Below, piece after piece: positions 10,821 through 21,174 of a stretch of 64,000 nucleotides of DNA; within the stretch, counting starts at the first letter, position 1; each line of letters starts with the position of its first letter. Source of the DNA: Leptospira johnsonii (GTDB taxonomy: Bacteria; Spirochaetota; Leptospiria; Leptospirales; Leptospiraceae); contig NZ_BFAY01000005.1 of the NCBI RefSeq assembly GCF_003112675.1, positions 444,310 through 508,309 on the forward strand, given 5' to 3'. Position numbers and translations under genes: made by a program. A model generated the notes under the pieces. The model made no database searches, was not told the DNA's origin, and saw only the letters and a list, made by a program, of their open reading frames with translations.

Positions 10821-11390
10821 ATGGGCCCAAGAGCGAAAGGCCGGATCCGTTCCGGCTTCACATTGATCGAATTGGGAGTCGCAGTATTCCTGATCGGAGT
10901 GATGTTCGCTCTTGTGCTTCCTTCCTTAGTTAATTTACTCACACCAGGCGCCCAAGAAGAAGCAATGTTATTGCATGACGTTGTGAACTTCTGCTTCAGA
11001 AGGGCGAAGATCAATCAAAGAACTGTCTATCTACAGTTAAACGTGGATACGGAAACTTATACCATTATAGACATGGAAAGGGACGAGACAGGCTTGAAAG
11101 AAGTTCCGGTCTTCAAAGACAGAGAACTTCCCGGTTCTTCAGCGATCGTGGATGTGATGGATGGAAGGGGTTATAGATACAATACTGGAAAGATCCGCAT
11201 TCCATTCTCTCCTATGGCGGTAGCGGAAGATTTTTATATCCATTTAGGTCCGGATCCGGAGATCACAAGAACGCTGATTATCAAACGTTACGGTGGGAAA
11301 TCGGAAATAGAGGACGGGGAAGTTGTAGTCTCCAAGGAACAATTGGAAGAATACAAACGTAGCGAGCAATATGGCACGAGTAAGTTTTAA
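10821..11390 (+). CDS. gspH: minor pseudopilin, GspH-like
   Basis: A 189-residue protein with a prepilin leader (RIRSG/FTLIELGVAVFLIGVMFALVL), cleaved before Phe and with Glu at +5. The C-terminal half is a beta-rich domain. The position directly after gspG and before a GspI-type protein fits GspH, although the globular part shows no strong family signature. It begins 5 bp after gspG and overlaps the next gene by 20 bp, which suggests translational coupling. It should form part of the pseudopilus tip complex. Confidence 0.82.
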   Translation: MGPRAKGRIRSGFTLIELGVAVFLIGVMFALVLPSLVNLLTPGAQEEAMLLHDVVNFCFRRAKINQRTVYLQLNVDTETYTIIDMERDETGLKEVPVFKDRELPGSSAIVDVMDGRGYRYNTGKIRIPFSPMAVAEDFYIHLGPDPEITRTLIIKRYGGKSEIEDGEVVVSKEQLEEYKRSEQYGTSKF

Positions 11391-11919
11391 AAGACAGAAT
11401 CCTCTTAAAAAGAGACAGGGTTTTACTATTTTAGAAATGACCTTGGCGTTTGCGCTCGCCGCCGGTTGGCTTCTTTATGTACTAATGGTAGTTTCCGAAG
11501 GGATTCGACTCAAAAAAGTGGCAGCTCTCCAAATAGAAGCCACTCATTTAGCAAAAATTAAAATGGCCCAGATAGATTCCGCCACCATTCTACAAGCGGA
11601 CACAAGTTCTGGAGACATTCCAGGTTACAAAGACTGGAAATTTACCACAATCATCAAAGAAGAGAACTTGGATCTTCTGAAAATGGCCGGAAAAGAAAGC
11701 GGCAAAAAGCCAGAGGATTTACTGGGAGGTACAAATTCCAGTATGAACCAGCTGATCGCAAAACGAACCGGTAATAACCAAGGTTCCGCAACAGGCGGAC
11801 TTATCGCAGTATTTCATATTTATGTAACGATAGAATATCCTACAGGCGGAAGGGATAACCAAGGAATTCCAGTAAAGGAACAATACACGATCGAGACCTA
11901 TAAGGCGAGAATGAACTGA
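11371..11919 (+). CDS. gspI: minor pseudopilin, GspI-like
   Basis: A 182-residue pseudopilin with the leader KKRQG/FTILEMTLAFALAAGWLLY. The FTILEMxLA variant of the N-methylation site is characteristic of GspI, which nucleates the tip complex with GspJ and GspK. The globular domain contains a Gly/Asn/Ser-rich insert (LLGGTNSSMNQ to GSATGG). The start lies inside gspH (20 bp overlap), and the stop TGA is directly followed by the next ATG. Confidence 0.83.
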   Translation: MARVSFKRQNPLKKRQGFTILEMTLAFALAAGWLLYVLMVVSEGIRLKKVAALQIEATHLAKIKMAQIDSATILQADTSSGDIPGYKDWKFTTIIKEENLDLLKMAGKESGKKPEDLLGGTNSSMNQLIAKRTGNNQGSATGGLIAVFHIYVTIEYPTGGRDNQGIPVKEQYTIETYKARMN

Positions 11920-11920
11920 T

Positions 11921-12616
11921 ATGGGACCTTCTTCTTTACATTCAGTTTTTCTTAAGCTTCTTCGAAAAAGAAGAAGATCCGGATTTACGTTAATAGAATT
12001 AACTATAGTCGCAGCATTACTAGGCGTTCTGCTCGGAATGGTATTCGGGACCTATGCAACCATACTAAAAGTCACCCGGCCCACATCAGGCTCGGAAGGT
12101 GTGGATAGAGAAAAAGCGATCTCTGTGATCGAAAATATTCGAAGCACTTTGACCATGACATTTTATTTCCAAACCGAAAAAAACCTAGTCTTCGTGAGTA
12201 GAAAAGGACGCAAATCTGAAGATGGGCCAAGACATCCGGGTGAAAGTACCAAGGATCATTTTATAGTATTCGCTGCAGTCCACCCTAACTCGGAAGAAGT
12301 TGCTCTTCCTGAAGTAAGAGAAGTAGAATATTATCTAAAACAAAAAGACGGTACCGATTATTATAAATTGATGAGAAGAGAAGATGAGATCGTGGACAAG
12401 TATCCTTTCGTAGGCGGACAAGAATACGAGTTATTAGATAATGTAAAATCTCTCTCCTTTAAATTTTCCAAAACAGGAAAGGAATGGGAAGAAGAATGGG
12501 ATTCTTTCCAAAGAAAAAGTATCCCTCGTCTTATCAGAATAGAGATCATTGCGAACATGGGAAATAAGGAAAGACGTTTTGAAACTCTTGCCTTCCCAGG
12601 GATGCTTATGAAATGA
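11921..12616 (+). CDS. gspJ: minor pseudopilin GspJ
   Basis: A 231-residue pseudopilin with a basic leader (LRKRRRSG) and the N-terminus FTLIELTIVAALLGVLLG after the predicted cleavage site. The length and the C-terminal beta domain (VREVEYYLKQKDGTDYYKLMRRED, then RLIRIEIIANMGNK) match GspJ. It overlaps gspK by ATGA (12613-12616), so the two are probably translationally coupled. Confidence 0.87.
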   Translation: MGPSSLHSVFLKLLRKRRRSGFTLIELTIVAALLGVLLGMVFGTYATILKVTRPTSGSEGVDREKAISVIENIRSTLTMTFYFQTEKNLVFVSRKGRKSEDGPRHPGESTKDHFIVFAAVHPNSEEVALPEVREVEYYLKQKDGTDYYKLMRREDEIVDKYPFVGGQEYELLDNVKSLSFKFSKTGKEWEEEWDSFQRKSIPRLIRIEIIANMGNKERRFETLAFPGMLMK

Positions 12617-13743
12617 ATTCGGGTTTGGGTCTAAAAGGCAGAAGATTCTCCAGAAGAAGGGGAGCCATCGTACTGCTCCTAGTCGGAGGAATAGGTGTCG
12701 CCGCCTTAACTACCACTTTGGATTTTGCAGAAAGATCCATGGCAGAGTATAAAATTTCCCAAGGTGAAATGTCAGGATTCAAGGCTTCTCTTTTGGCGAA
12801 GGCGGGATTCCAAGGAGCTTTGGCCGCACTTAGAAAAATCCCAGAAGAACAATTGTACCAATCCGGGATAGGCCTAAATCCGCCACCGGTCCCAATGGGA
12901 GGAGGATGGATCTACTACAAGATCCAGGGAGAAGACGGAAAAATTAATCTGAATTCTATCTTCAACGCTGATACAAAGGAACTGAATTTAAGAAACCAAG
13001 AAATGGCCCAAAGACTTCTGGAACGTTTGGGAATGAAGAGGGACCTTTTTAATCCGGTAATAGATTGGTTAGATGATGATAGTCAGGGGAATTTCGAAAT
13101 TTCTTATTATGAAAAACTGACTCCGCCTAGAAAGATTAAAAACGCATACATGTATTCTCTTTCCGAGCTTACCTCGGTGAAAGGTTTCGATCCTAAAATA
13201 GTGTATGGCTCCCAAAAACCTCCGGACTATGAGCAAAAATATTCCAAGGATTTTATGTCCGACGAGGAAAAAAGCCTGATCGGAGAGTCCGATTTCGTAC
13301 TGGCAAATAATTTGACCGCATTTGTTCCCTTCCAGAGAAACTACGACGATAGAATCAACTTGAACGCCGCACCGTACTTCGTTTTAATGTCTCTATCCGA
13401 TTTTATGAACCGCCAGTCCGTTCTTCAGATCATGAAAATGAAAATAAAAAAAGGCGGCTATCTGAAGGAAATCAAAGATCTGGAAACCATCCCTGAATTC
13501 CAAGTGCCTTCTGTGGGCGGGCTTTCCCTCTATAAAGAATTAGCAGGAGAAGGAACCGACGTCTCCGGTGGAAGGATCAAAACAAAGGGTGAAATATTCC
13601 GGATCAGCGCGGTCGGAGAAGTAGAAAGAAACTATAATAGTAAAAAAAGTTCCGATGTTATGAAAGGCCCTAAAATCGTCCGTAGGATCACCGGAATTTT
13701 TGACCTGACCAATAACCTGATGCTATATTATAGAGAAGATTAA
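12613..13743 (+). CDS. gspK: minor pseudopilin GspK
   Basis: A 376-residue protein, the size of GspK, which caps the pseudopilus. The N-terminus is RRG/AIVLLLVGGIGVAAL, and as in other GspK proteins the Glu at +5 is absent. The body contains the expected helical-domain signatures: EDGKINLNSIFN, RLGMKRDLFNPVIDWLDDDS, and the helix-hairpin-helix-like SLSELTSVKGFDPKIVYG. A second segment, RINLNAAPYFVLMSLSDF, repeats the theme. The acidic DWLDDD could bind calcium. Its stop TAA overlaps the gspL start (TAATG). Confidence 0.93.
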   Translation: MNSGLGLKGRRFSRRRGAIVLLLVGGIGVAALTTTLDFAERSMAEYKISQGEMSGFKASLLAKAGFQGALAALRKIPEEQLYQSGIGLNPPPVPMGGGWIYYKIQGEDGKINLNSIFNADTKELNLRNQEMAQRLLERLGMKRDLFNPVIDWLDDDSQGNFEISYYEKLTPPRKIKNAYMYSLSELTSVKGFDPKIVYGSQKPPDYEQKYSKDFMSDEEKSLIGESDFVLANNLTAFVPFQRNYDDRINLNAAPYFVLMSLSDFMNRQSVLQIMKMKIKKGGYLKEIKDLETIPEFQVPSVGGLSLYKELAGEGTDVSGGRIKTKGEIFRISAVGEVERNYNSKKSSDVMKGPKIVRRITGIFDLTNNLMLYYRED

Positions 13744-15359
13744 TGTTCTTATACGAAAAGTTTTTAACCGTAGATTACGGTACTAATTCCGTTAAGGGTG
13801 CGCTGTTCCAAAGAGTGGCGGGTAATTTGACCCTACTTCGGGCGGAATCCATGCCTATTTCCAGAATGGAAGAAAAAGAGTACGAAACAAACGTACTTCG
13901 TTTTATTAATACATATTTTGCAGAAGAACATGCAATCGTACTTTCTCTTTCTCTAGACAAACTTTTTGTAAGAGAGATCTCCATTCCATTAACAACCGAA
14001 AAAGCCGTTCGAGAAGTTATCCCTTTCGAGATAGAAAGCAGAGTCCCTTTTCCGATGGAAACCGTAGAAGTATTAGGCTCGGTTTGGAGAATCGACCAGG
14101 AAAAGTCGGATGTAATTACTTATGCCGCTCATCATTCCGAATTTGATACATTAGCTTCTCCTTTTCTGGAATCAAGCTTAGTGTTCCGTGGGATCTTTGT
14201 GGATTCCGTATGTTTAGGTTCAGTTATCTCCAAACATTTACATAAAGAGATCCAATTCGCAAACGTTGCCCAGTTGGATATTGGCGGTAAAAAATCCATT
14301 TTGAATGTGACCAAGGACGGAAAGATCGCACATACTCGTTTTCTTTCCGTGGGCGGAGACACTCTTACCGAAGAAATTTCCAAAGCATTAAAGATCCCTA
14401 AGGATAAAGCTGAGTCCTTAAAAACCAGTATCCAATTCGAACCTTTCCATTCTCCGGAAGACGGTCTGAATTTATTTGCAAAAGAATACAAACTCAAAGT
14501 TGCAGATATCAAAAAAGCATTTGCGATCACTCAGGAATTTTTTACATCCCTAGGCGAAGAAGTCCGCAGGAGTTTCCTTTCTTTAGAAGAAACTGAAAGA
14601 CCGGAAGCTGTTTATCTTTCTGGAGAGGGAAGTAAGGTCAGAGATCTGGAATCCTTTTTAGGAGAAAACCTGGGAATCCAAGCCAGAAGATACGATTTTT
14701 TAAGCGCCGACCCGGACAGATTTGCTACTTGTTATGGGATGGCGTATCATCTGATCCAATCCAAAAAATCTAAAATAGATTTTTTGGAAACTCCTTATGT
14801 CAAACGGCTTAACAAGAACTTATTCGATATCGCTATATTCAAACCTCATATTATCTTGAGTTCTGTTTCGTTCGTTCTTTTGATCGGAGTATTTTTCTTA
14901 GGAATTATTTCTGATAAAAGAAAACTAGCCGCTGCCAACAAGATCCTGGCTGAAAAAGTAAAATCCAGCACCGGTTCTAGTGTCCCTTCCAACAGGGATC
15001 CAATAGAGTTTGCAAAAAGTCTAAGGGACGGTGCTGAGAGAAAAACGGAACTATACAGAAAATACCTTTCTAAACCGAGCGTGTTGGATGTACTACATGA
15101 AATTTCCTTAAAGTTCCCCGATCCAGGAATGCAGCCTTTCTTGTTCCAAAGTATCACTTATGATAACGGTTCAGTATCCATCCAAGGTGCGGTAAACGAG
15201 ATCTCAGAAATCGGAAAAGTACAGGATTCCCTGGCCCGTTCTCCCATGTTCAAAAACGTAAAATTAGATAGTAACCGTCCGAATTTCGGACTCAAAACAT
15301 TTAAAGTCTCCTTTGTGATTAAAATGGAGGTGACCTCTAAAATCGAAGAGAACGATTAA
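13743..15359 (+). CDS. gspL: type II secretion system protein GspL (PilM-like N-terminus)
   Basis: A 538-residue protein. The cytoplasmic part (~1-355) has an actin-like/PilM fold, recognisable from VDYGTNSVKGALF, AQLDIGGKKSILNV and VYLSGEGSKVRDLESFL. A single membrane segment follows near residues 372-392 (IILSSVSFVLLIGVFFLGII). The periplasmic part includes a coiled region and a ferredoxin-like PilN/GspL domain. GspL recruits GspE to the membrane. The start overlaps the gspK stop by one base. Confidence 0.9.
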   Translation: MFLYEKFLTVDYGTNSVKGALFQRVAGNLTLLRAESMPISRMEEKEYETNVLRFINTYFAEEHAIVLSLSLDKLFVREISIPLTTEKAVREVIPFEIESRVPFPMETVEVLGSVWRIDQEKSDVITYAAHHSEFDTLASPFLESSLVFRGIFVDSVCLGSVISKHLHKEIQFANVAQLDIGGKKSILNVTKDGKIAHTRFLSVGGDTLTEEISKALKIPKDKAESLKTSIQFEPFHSPEDGLNLFAKEYKLKVADIKKAFAITQEFFTSLGEEVRRSFLSLEETERPEAVYLSGEGSKVRDLESFLGENLGIQARRYDFLSADPDRFATCYGMAYHLIQSKKSKIDFLETPYVKRLNKNLFDIAIFKPHIILSSVSFVLLIGVFFLGIISDKRKLAAANKILAEKVKSSTGSSVPSNRDPIEFAKSLRDGAERKTELYRKYLSKPSVLDVLHEISLKFPDPGMQPFLFQSITYDNGSVSIQGAVNEISEIGKVQDSLARSPMFKNVKLDSNRPNFGLKTFKVSFVIKMEVTSKIEEND

Positions 15360-15371
15360 GAGGGACCGTCT

Positions 15372-15902
15372 ATGTGGCAAAAATTACAGCCTAGAGAAAA
15401 ACTTTTATTAATCATAGCCGCTGGCTTGATCTTAGTCCTGCTGCTATTCTTGGTAGTTCGTAAAATTTACAGACTTAGAACGGATCTTTCCGAGACAGTC
15501 AATAATACTCCCGGACTCGCGGCCCAGTTGGACAAAACAATCTCTGACTATTTATTTTTCAGATCCCTGGAAAATGTGAACACAGGGGAGAATGACCAGA
15601 GTGCATTCGCAGCAAAGTTGGAAAGGATCTTTTCCGATAATGGCGTAAAGGATAGAATTTCCACGATGAGGCCTATCCCTGCAAAAGCGATCGACAAAGG
15701 GAAATACCAAGTAATCGTTTTTGAGGTGAATTTAAGAGGTGTGCCTCTGGAAAACGTTATGTCCGTATTGTATGATATAGATAAGGGCAATAAGGTAAAT
15801 GCAAGGGTGGAATATTTCCAAACCAATAAACCTTACCAAGACAAAAATACCTACGACGTGAACATGAAAATCGCGGCCTATAGTGTCGCTCCTGGAAAAT
15901 AA
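15372..15902 (+). CDS. gspM: type II secretion system protein GspM
   Basis: A 176-residue bitopic protein: a short basic N-terminus (MWQKLQPREK, the GspM hallmark of a start shortly before the membrane segment), a membrane helix at about residues 10-30 (LLLIIAAGLILVLLLFLVV), then a coiled stretch and a small periplasmic domain ending near residue 170. GspM pairs with GspL through the ferredoxin-like fold. It starts 12 bp after gspL with GAGGGAC upstream of the ATG. Confidence 0.88.
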   Translation: MWQKLQPREKLLLIIAAGLILVLLLFLVVRKIYRLRTDLSETVNNTPGLAAQLDKTISDYLFFRSLENVNTGENDQSAFAAKLERIFSDNGVKDRISTMRPIPAKAIDKGKYQVIVFEVNLRGVPLENVMSVLYDIDKGNKVNARVEYFQTNKPYQDKNTYDVNMKIAAYSVAPGK

Positions 15903-15903
15903 G

Positions 15904-16863
15904 ATGGCTCGCGCAAAAAAGATAGAATTAGAAGAAGAGGACGAACTGATCTCCAACGAGGAAGAAGAATTCCTCACGATGGAGTTGGAGGAATTACCTC
16001 CTGATGGATTAGAGGAAGAAGATACTCCTAGATTTTCTTTCAAACAAAAACTAATCCTGGTTGGAAGCGGAGTCAGCTCCTTTCTTCTTTTTTTAATACT
16101 ATTATTCCCTTACGAAAATATAGTCCGTCAATTCATGAATTCCTCTTCCGGACAACCAAGCAGTGTATTTTTTAACGAGTTATCAGTCTCCGTTCTACTC
16201 GGAAAAGTTTCCGTAAAATCTATGGAGATCATGGGCCAAACATTCAAGGTCAGATCCAAGGACGCTCAGATCAAAGCTGGACTTTTTTCCCTCTTGAGAA
16301 AGAAGGTGAACGGTGATTTCGAAATAGAAGAATTGGAACTAGACTATGACGGCCAAACTCTTGGAAACATAGGGGAATTAGAAGGTCACCTACAGTTGGA
16401 CTCTTTGAGCGTCCCGGCTAGCAGATTCGGTGGAGCGTTTTCTCTTAAAATGCCGGAAGGAAAATTCGGATCCTTTCCCAATCTTCCTGAAATTCCTTTT
16501 GTAGGAAAAATAGAGAACTTTTTCGTAAATAAGATACTCATCACTTCTAAAATAGACCAAGGGATGGTGGAATTCGAAGAATTTATTATCGATACTTCCG
16601 TTGCAAGATTGGATCTACACGGAAACGTCAGACTTTCGGATTCTTTTTCCAATTCCCAATTAAATTTAAGAGCCTGCTTCGAGTTAGAAAGAAATTTTGC
16701 ATCCGCCGCCGAAAACCAAATTATAGTAGGTGCGTTAGATCTTCTAGAAAAAAGCGGAAGTGGAAAATGTATCCCGATCACTGGGACTTTCCAAAGACCT
16801 GAATTCAAGATCCCTGGTCTGAACGCTCCTGCAGGTTTGCCGGGCGCAGGTCCTGTTCCTTAA
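15904..16863 (+). CDS. gspN: type II secretion system protein GspN
   Basis: A 319-residue protein closing the gsp operon. I start it at ATG 15904, after GGAAAATAAG; the longer frame would begin inside gspM. It has a very acidic cytoplasmic tail (~45 residues, IELEEEDELISNEEEEFL), one membrane segment near residues 50-70 and a beta-rich periplasmic part with repeated LDL/GxLQL strands, as in GspN/AsmA-like proteins. The C-terminus is a Pro/Gly-rich tail (GLNAPAGLPGAGPVP). GspN is not present in all systems and its job is unclear. A terminator follows 80 bp downstream. Confidence 0.85.
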   Translation: MARAKKIELEEEDELISNEEEEFLTMELEELPPDGLEEEDTPRFSFKQKLILVGSGVSSFLLFLILLFPYENIVRQFMNSSSGQPSSVFFNELSVSVLLGKVSVKSMEIMGQTFKVRSKDAQIKAGLFSLLRKKVNGDFEIEELELDYDGQTLGNIGELEGHLQLDSLSVPASRFGGAFSLKMPEGKFGSFPNLPEIPFVGKIENFFVNKILITSKIDQGMVEFEEFIIDTSVARLDLHGNVRLSDSFSNSQLNLRACFELERNFASAAENQIIVGALDLLEKSGSGKCIPITGTFQRPEFKIPGLNAPAGLPGAGPVP

Positions 16864-16939
16864 TCAATTTAACAAATTTTCAAACTTTCCCTAAACTTTA
16901 ACAGGCCAGGGAGAATATTCACTTTTTCTAAAGGTATAA

Positions 16940-16985
16940 AAAAACCTCGAATCGCGCTAGCCGCCACCCGAGGTTTTTCTTTTTT
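16940..16985. terminator. bidirectional terminator between gspN and nrdJ
   Basis: AAAAACCTCG (16940-16949) and CGAGGTTTTT (16969-16978) form a 10-bp stem flanked by A and T runs, so it can end transcription from both convergent genes. Confidence 0.85.
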
Positions 16986-17001
16986 ACACTGGGCTCTTAG
17001 A

Positions 17002-20000
17002 TCAAGAGCATCCAGTAGTTGCCCCGCAGGACATACATTTCAAACAAGAACCGTTTCTTACCATTTCGAAAGATCCGCATTCTGTACAGGAATCTCCAGT
17101 ATATCCTTTGATCCTTGCAAGTTTGATCTCTTCCATCAAGGCAATCCCTGAAGTAGGTTTTTCCGTCCTCATCATCTGAGAGTAGGAAATCGTTTCCGGC
17201 TCGGAAGCAGGAGCAGTTTCCACTACTGCAGAAGGTGCAGGTTGCACCGCTTGCTTAGGCTGGATGGACTCGGAAGATTTTCTGGATCCGATCTCGTCTC
17301 CTCTTAGATCTTCCGGAGCCACTTGGCCAAGATCGTATCTTCCCAGATAAGTGATCGCAAGTTCTCTGAAGATGAAATCGATCACGGAAGTACTCATCTT
17401 GATATGTTTGTTTCCGGTCACGATACCGTTCGGTTCGAATTTGAAGAATGTGAATGCATCCACAAACTCTTCTAGTGGGACCCCATGTTGTAGACCTAAA
17501 GATACAGAGATCGCAAATGCGTTCATCAAACTTCTGAATGCTGCACCTTCTTTGTGCATATCCACGAAGATCTCTCCGAGTTGTCCGTCTTCGTATTCTC
17601 CGGTTCTTAAATAAACTTTGTGACCGCCTACGACCGCTTTTTGCGTATAACCAGCACGTCTGTTCGGAAGTTTACGTCTATGAGAGATATACTTATAAAC
17701 AATCTTTTCTGCGAATTGAGACGGATCTTTCGCAACCGCAGCTTCTGCGATCTCTTCCTGTTCTTCCAACTCGATCCCATTCAGAAGTTCCATTACGGAA
17801 TTGAGAGGTTGGGACAATTTGGATCCGTCACGGTAAAGAGCATTCGCTTTTACCATCATCTTCCAAGAGATATAATATGCACTTTTGATATCTTCAACAG
17901 TTGCATCTTCCGGAAGGTTGATTGTTTTAGAGATCGCACCGCTGATAAACGGCTGAGCAGCAGCCATCGTGCGGATATGGGATTCGTAGGAAAGATAACG
18001 TTTTCCATATTTACCACATTTGTTCGCACAATCGAATACAGGATAATCTTTCTCTTTTAAGTAAGGCGCGTTCTCAATGGTCATTGTCCCGCATACATAG
18101 TCGTTAGCCTTATTGATATCATCCCTAGAGAAACCTAAATGTTCCAACAGATTGAACGTAAAAGAATCATATGTTTCTTTTGCAATACCAAGGTTCTTTT
18201 GTAAGAAGTTCTCACCCAAATTGAATTTGTTGAACGCAAAATTGATATCGAAAGCGTATGGAAGAGAGGATTCTACTTTTTCCAAGATCTCATTCGTGAA
18301 ACCTTTTTCTTTCAAGCTTTGGGTATTGATTACAGGCGCACCGTTTAAGGTAGCATGTCCCTTACAATAATTCACGATAGACTCAATCTCGGAAGGGGAG
18401 TATCCCAATTTACGAAGAGCCAGAGGAACGGACTGGTTAATAATTTTGAAATAACCGCCACCCGCTAATTTTTTGAATTTCACGAGAGCGAAATCAGGCT
18501 CAATTCCGGTAGTATCACAATCCATTACCAAACCAATGGTTCCGGTTGGAGCGATCACGGTAACTTGTGCGTTTCTGTACCCGGATTCTTCTCCCAATAT
18601 AACCGCTTTGTCAGAATCTTCCTGAGCAGCTTTCAAAAGATAAGAAGGGCAGTATGCAGGATCAATTCCGACAGGAGTGATTGTAAGTCCTTCGTAATCT
18701 TCGGAAGGAACATTGTACGCCGCTCTTTTATGATTTCTCAGAACTCTAAGCATATGCTTTTTGTTCTTTTCATAACCAGGGAATGGTCCCAACTCTTTTG
18801 CCATTTCCGCAGAAGTAGCGTAAGCGGTCATATGCATGATAGAAGTGATAGCACCGGTGATCGCCATAGCTTCCTTAGAATCATAAGGAATTCCCATGAT
18901 CATCAATGCGGAACCTAGGTTTGCATATCCGAGTCCAAGAGTTCTGAACTTATAGGAAAGTTCTGCAATTTCTCTGGAAGGGAACTGAGCCATGGTCACG
19001 GAAATCTCGAGAATGATTGTCCAAAGGCGGCAAAGATAACGGAAACTTTCTACGTCGAAAACTAAGGTTTCCGGATCGATAAACTTCTGTAAGTTCGCAG
19101 AAGCCAGGTTACATGCGGTATTATCCAAGAACATGTATTCTGAACATGGATTGGAAGCGTTAATGTTTCCATCTTCTGGACAAGTATGCCATTCGTTGAT
19201 GGTAGTATGATACTGGGTTCCCGGATCGGCAGAAGACCAAGCAGCAAAGGAAATTCTATCCCAAAGATCTCTTGCTCGGATCGTTTTTACAGGTTTAGCA
19301 GCTCTTTTTTCCTTCAGAGCTTTTTCTTTTTCCGTTCTATTATATAAATGCCAAGGAAGATCCTGCTCTACAGCATTCATGAACTCATTCGGAAGACGAA
19401 CGGAGTTATTGCTGTTCTGTCCGGAAACAGTATTGTATGCTTCGGATTGCCAGTCGGTGGTTAATTCTTCGAACAGGATCTCTTTGTATCCTTGTCTCGC
19501 AAGATCGATCACCCTTTTGATATAATTATCAGGGATCAGGACTTTTTTTGCTTCTACGATGGTCTTTTTAAGAGCGGAGTTCTTTTTAGGTTCGAAACGA
19601 TCCTCTCCCTCCATTTCGTAACAAGCTTTCATGATCGCATTCAAATGTCTGTTGTTCAGAATGGATCCAGTCACAAGAGAAGCTACTTTCTTCTCTTCTT
19701 CTACTTTCCAATCTACGAAACGATCGATATCCGGATGGTCCACATCCAAACATACCATCTTAGCAGCGCGACGAGTGGTTCCTCCGGACTTGATCGCACC
19801 GGCAGCACGGTCTCCGATCTTTAAGAAACTCATCAAACCGGAGCTTTTTCCTCCGCCAGAAAGAGATTCGTTTTCCGCTCTCAGGTTGGAGAAGTTGGTT
19901 CCTGTTCCGGAACCGTATTTGAATAGGCGAGCCTCACGGACCCAAAGATCCATGATACCGCCTTCATTGACTAGATCGTCATCTACACTTTGAATAAAAC

Positions 20001-20595
20001 ATGCATGAGGTTGTGGATGTTCGTATGCGGAAGAAGATTTTACCAATTTTCCACTGGTAGGATCCACATAGAAATGTCCTTGGGACTTGCCGTCGATCCC
20101 GTACGCCCAATGTAATCCGGTATTAAACCATTGAGGGGAGTTGGGAGCAGCCATTTGAGAAGCCAGCATGAAAGAGACTTCTTCATAGAAAGTTTTCGCA
20201 CTTTCTTCGTCGGAAAAATAACCGTATTTATATCCCCAATAGGTCCAACAGCCCGCTAAACGGTGGAAAACTTCCTGTGCTGATCCCTCACCAACGAAAC
20301 GATCTTCTGCTTTTAAAGAAGAAAGTTTTTCGGTGTCTGGTTCAGAGCGCTGTAACCATTCTGGAATGCCTTTTTCATCTACTTTTTTTAAGTATTTAGG
20401 CACTCCTTTACGTCTGAAATACTTCTGGGCAAGAATATCTACTGCAACTTGAGACCATTGGTCCGGAACAAGTATGTCCTTAGCTTCGAAAACGACAGAA
20501 CCGTCTGGGTTAGAGATCTTAGAATTCCTTTTAACCCAAGTTAAGTCCTTGGAAAATCCCTTCTCAGGTGAAGTGAAATGTTTATTTAGCTTCAT
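17002..20595 (-). CDS. nrdJ: adenosylcobalamin-dependent (class II) ribonucleotide reductase
   Basis: A 1197-residue enzyme that reduces ribonucleotides to deoxyribonucleotides using vitamin B12. I place the start at 20595, where AAGGAG stands seven bases before ATGAAGCTAAAT; the frame extends nine codons further. Visible motifs are the finger-loop [18 protein letters not shown] around residue 490 (catalytic Asn-Cys-Glu), the phosphate/substrate loop [15 protein letters not shown] near residue 675, and a C-terminal zinc ribbon (CTECG...CLKCMSCG, ending CS) that carries the redox cysteines. A long Ala/Pro/Ser-rich linker precedes the ribbon. The enzyme needs no oxygen and no radical-activating partner. 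It is monocistronic, convergent with gspN. Confidence 0.95.
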   Translation of the reverse strand: MKLNKHFTSPEKGFSKDLTWVKRNSKISNPDGSVVFEAKDILVPDQWSQVAVDILAQKYFRRKGVPKYLKKVDEKGIPEWLQRSEPDTEKLSSLKAEDRFVGEGSAQEVFHRLAGCWTYWGYKYGYFSDEESAKTFYEEVSFMLASQMAAPNSPQWFNTGLHWAYGIDGKSQGHFYVDPTSGKLVKSSSAYEHPQPHACFIQSVDDDLVNEGGIMDLWVREARLFKYGSGTGTNFSNLRAENESLSGGGKSSGLMSFLKIGDRAAGAIKSGGTTRRAAKMVCLDVDHPDIDRFVDWKVEEEKKVASLVTGSILNNRHLNAIMKACYEMEGEDRFEPKKNSALKKTIVEAKKVLIPDNYIKRVIDLARQGYKEILFEELTTDWQSEAYNTVSGQNSNNSVRLPNEFMNAVEQDLPWHLYNRTEKEKALKEKRAAKPVKTIRARDLWDRISFAAWSSADPGTQYHTTINEWHTCPEDGNINASNPCSEYMFLDNTACNLASANLQKFIDPETLVFDVESFRYLCRLWTIILEISVTMAQFPSREIAELSYKFRTLGLGYANLGSALMIMGIPYDSKEAMAITGAITSIMHMTAYATSAEMAKELGPFPGYEKNKKHMLRVLRNHKRAAYNVPSEDYEGLTITPVGIDPAYCPSYLLKAAQEDSDKAVILGEESGYRNAQVTVIAPTGTIGLVMDCDTTGIEPDFALVKFKKLAGGGYFKIINQSVPLALRKLGYSPSEIESIVNYCKGHATLNGAPVINTQSLKEKGFTNEILEKVESSLPYAFDINFAFNKFNLGENFLQKNLGIAKETYDSFTFNLLEHLGFSRDDINKANDYVCGTMTIENAPYLKEKDYPVFDCANKCGKYGKRYLSYESHIRTMAAAQPFISGAISKTINLPEDATVEDIKSAYYISWKMMVKANALYRDGSKLSQPLNSVMELLNGIELEEQEEIAEAAVAKDPSQFAEKIVYKYISHRRKLPNRRAGYTQKAVVGGHKVYLRTGEYEDGQLGEIFVDMHKEGAAFRSLMNAFAISVSLGLQHGVPLEEFVDAFTFFKFEPNGIVTGNKHIKMSTSVIDFIFRELAITYLGRYDLGQVAPEDLRGDEIGSRKSSESIQPKQAVQPAPSAVVETAPASEPETISYSQMMRTEKPTSGIALMEEIKLARIKGYTGDSCTECGSFEMVRNGSCLKCMSCGATTGCS

Positions 20596-20617
20596 AGCAT
20601 GCTCCTTATGAAACTCC

Positions 20618-20662
20618 GGCAAAATATAGTGCGTTTTTGGATTATGTCACGCTACTATAGCT
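20618..20662 (-). promoter_or_regulatory. possible pair of NrdR-like boxes upstream of nrdJ
   Basis: Reading on the minus strand, CACTATATTTTG (20620-20631) matches 11 of the 14 central positions of the NrdR box consensus CACWATATATWGTG. A weaker dyad, AGCTATAGT, lies about 30 bp further upstream (near 20652-20662), close to three helical turns away, as is usual for paired NrdR boxes. The second half is poor, so this is tentative. I saw no cobalamin-riboswitch core here. Confidence 0.3.
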
Positions 20663-20808
20663 TTCGCATTTTCAGGTAGCACTTTTCCAAAAGCTGTTCG
20701 GTTTTTGCCGGAAAAATTGTTTGTAGATCCGATCAGAAAATACCTATGTCTCGAAGATTTTTCATTGCCAGCCTGCCTCATTTCTAAAAACTGGATCCTG
20801 CTACCACG

Positions 20809-20888
<80 letters not shown>

Positions 20889-21018
20889 TCTTTTCCCTTC
20901 CTTCAAATCTTACCAAATTTCAGCAAATTTACGATCTTCATAATAGACCCTGTAGATCCACATTTGTTTAGTCTTTTAGATATAATTTACGTTATTTTTT
21001 AAAAAATGAACCATTGGA

Positions 21019-21034
21019 CCTATGATATCATAGG
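21019..21034. repeat. perfect 16-bp palindrome
   Basis: CCTATGATATCATAGG equals its own reverse complement. It lies alone in the intergenic region after tRNA-Asn, with no T run after it, so a protein-binding site is likelier than a terminator. Confidence 0.6.
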
Positions 21035-21096
21035 GTAAAGTTCCCAAAATCGAGGGAATTTCAGTAGGTTATTGCCTCATCTGGTTGACTATTTTA

Positions 21097-21112
21097 TGTA
21101 GAAGCTCCTACA
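21097..21112. repeat. near-perfect 16-bp palindrome
   Basis: TGTAGAAGCTCCTACA is palindromic except for one mismatched pair. It has no T tract after it. It could be an operator or a copy of a short genome repeat, which one window cannot decide. Confidence 0.45.
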
Positions 21113-21174
21113 AATTTACAGAGAATCCGAGAAAAAGACCGACTATTTCCTCCAAAAACGCCTTTTCTCTTACT

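Noticed and set aside
17351..19993. Several plus-strand open frames of 85-146 codons inside nrdJ
   Set aside because: They are antisense to a highly conserved enzyme, lack ribosome sites and follow the codon periodicity of nrdJ.
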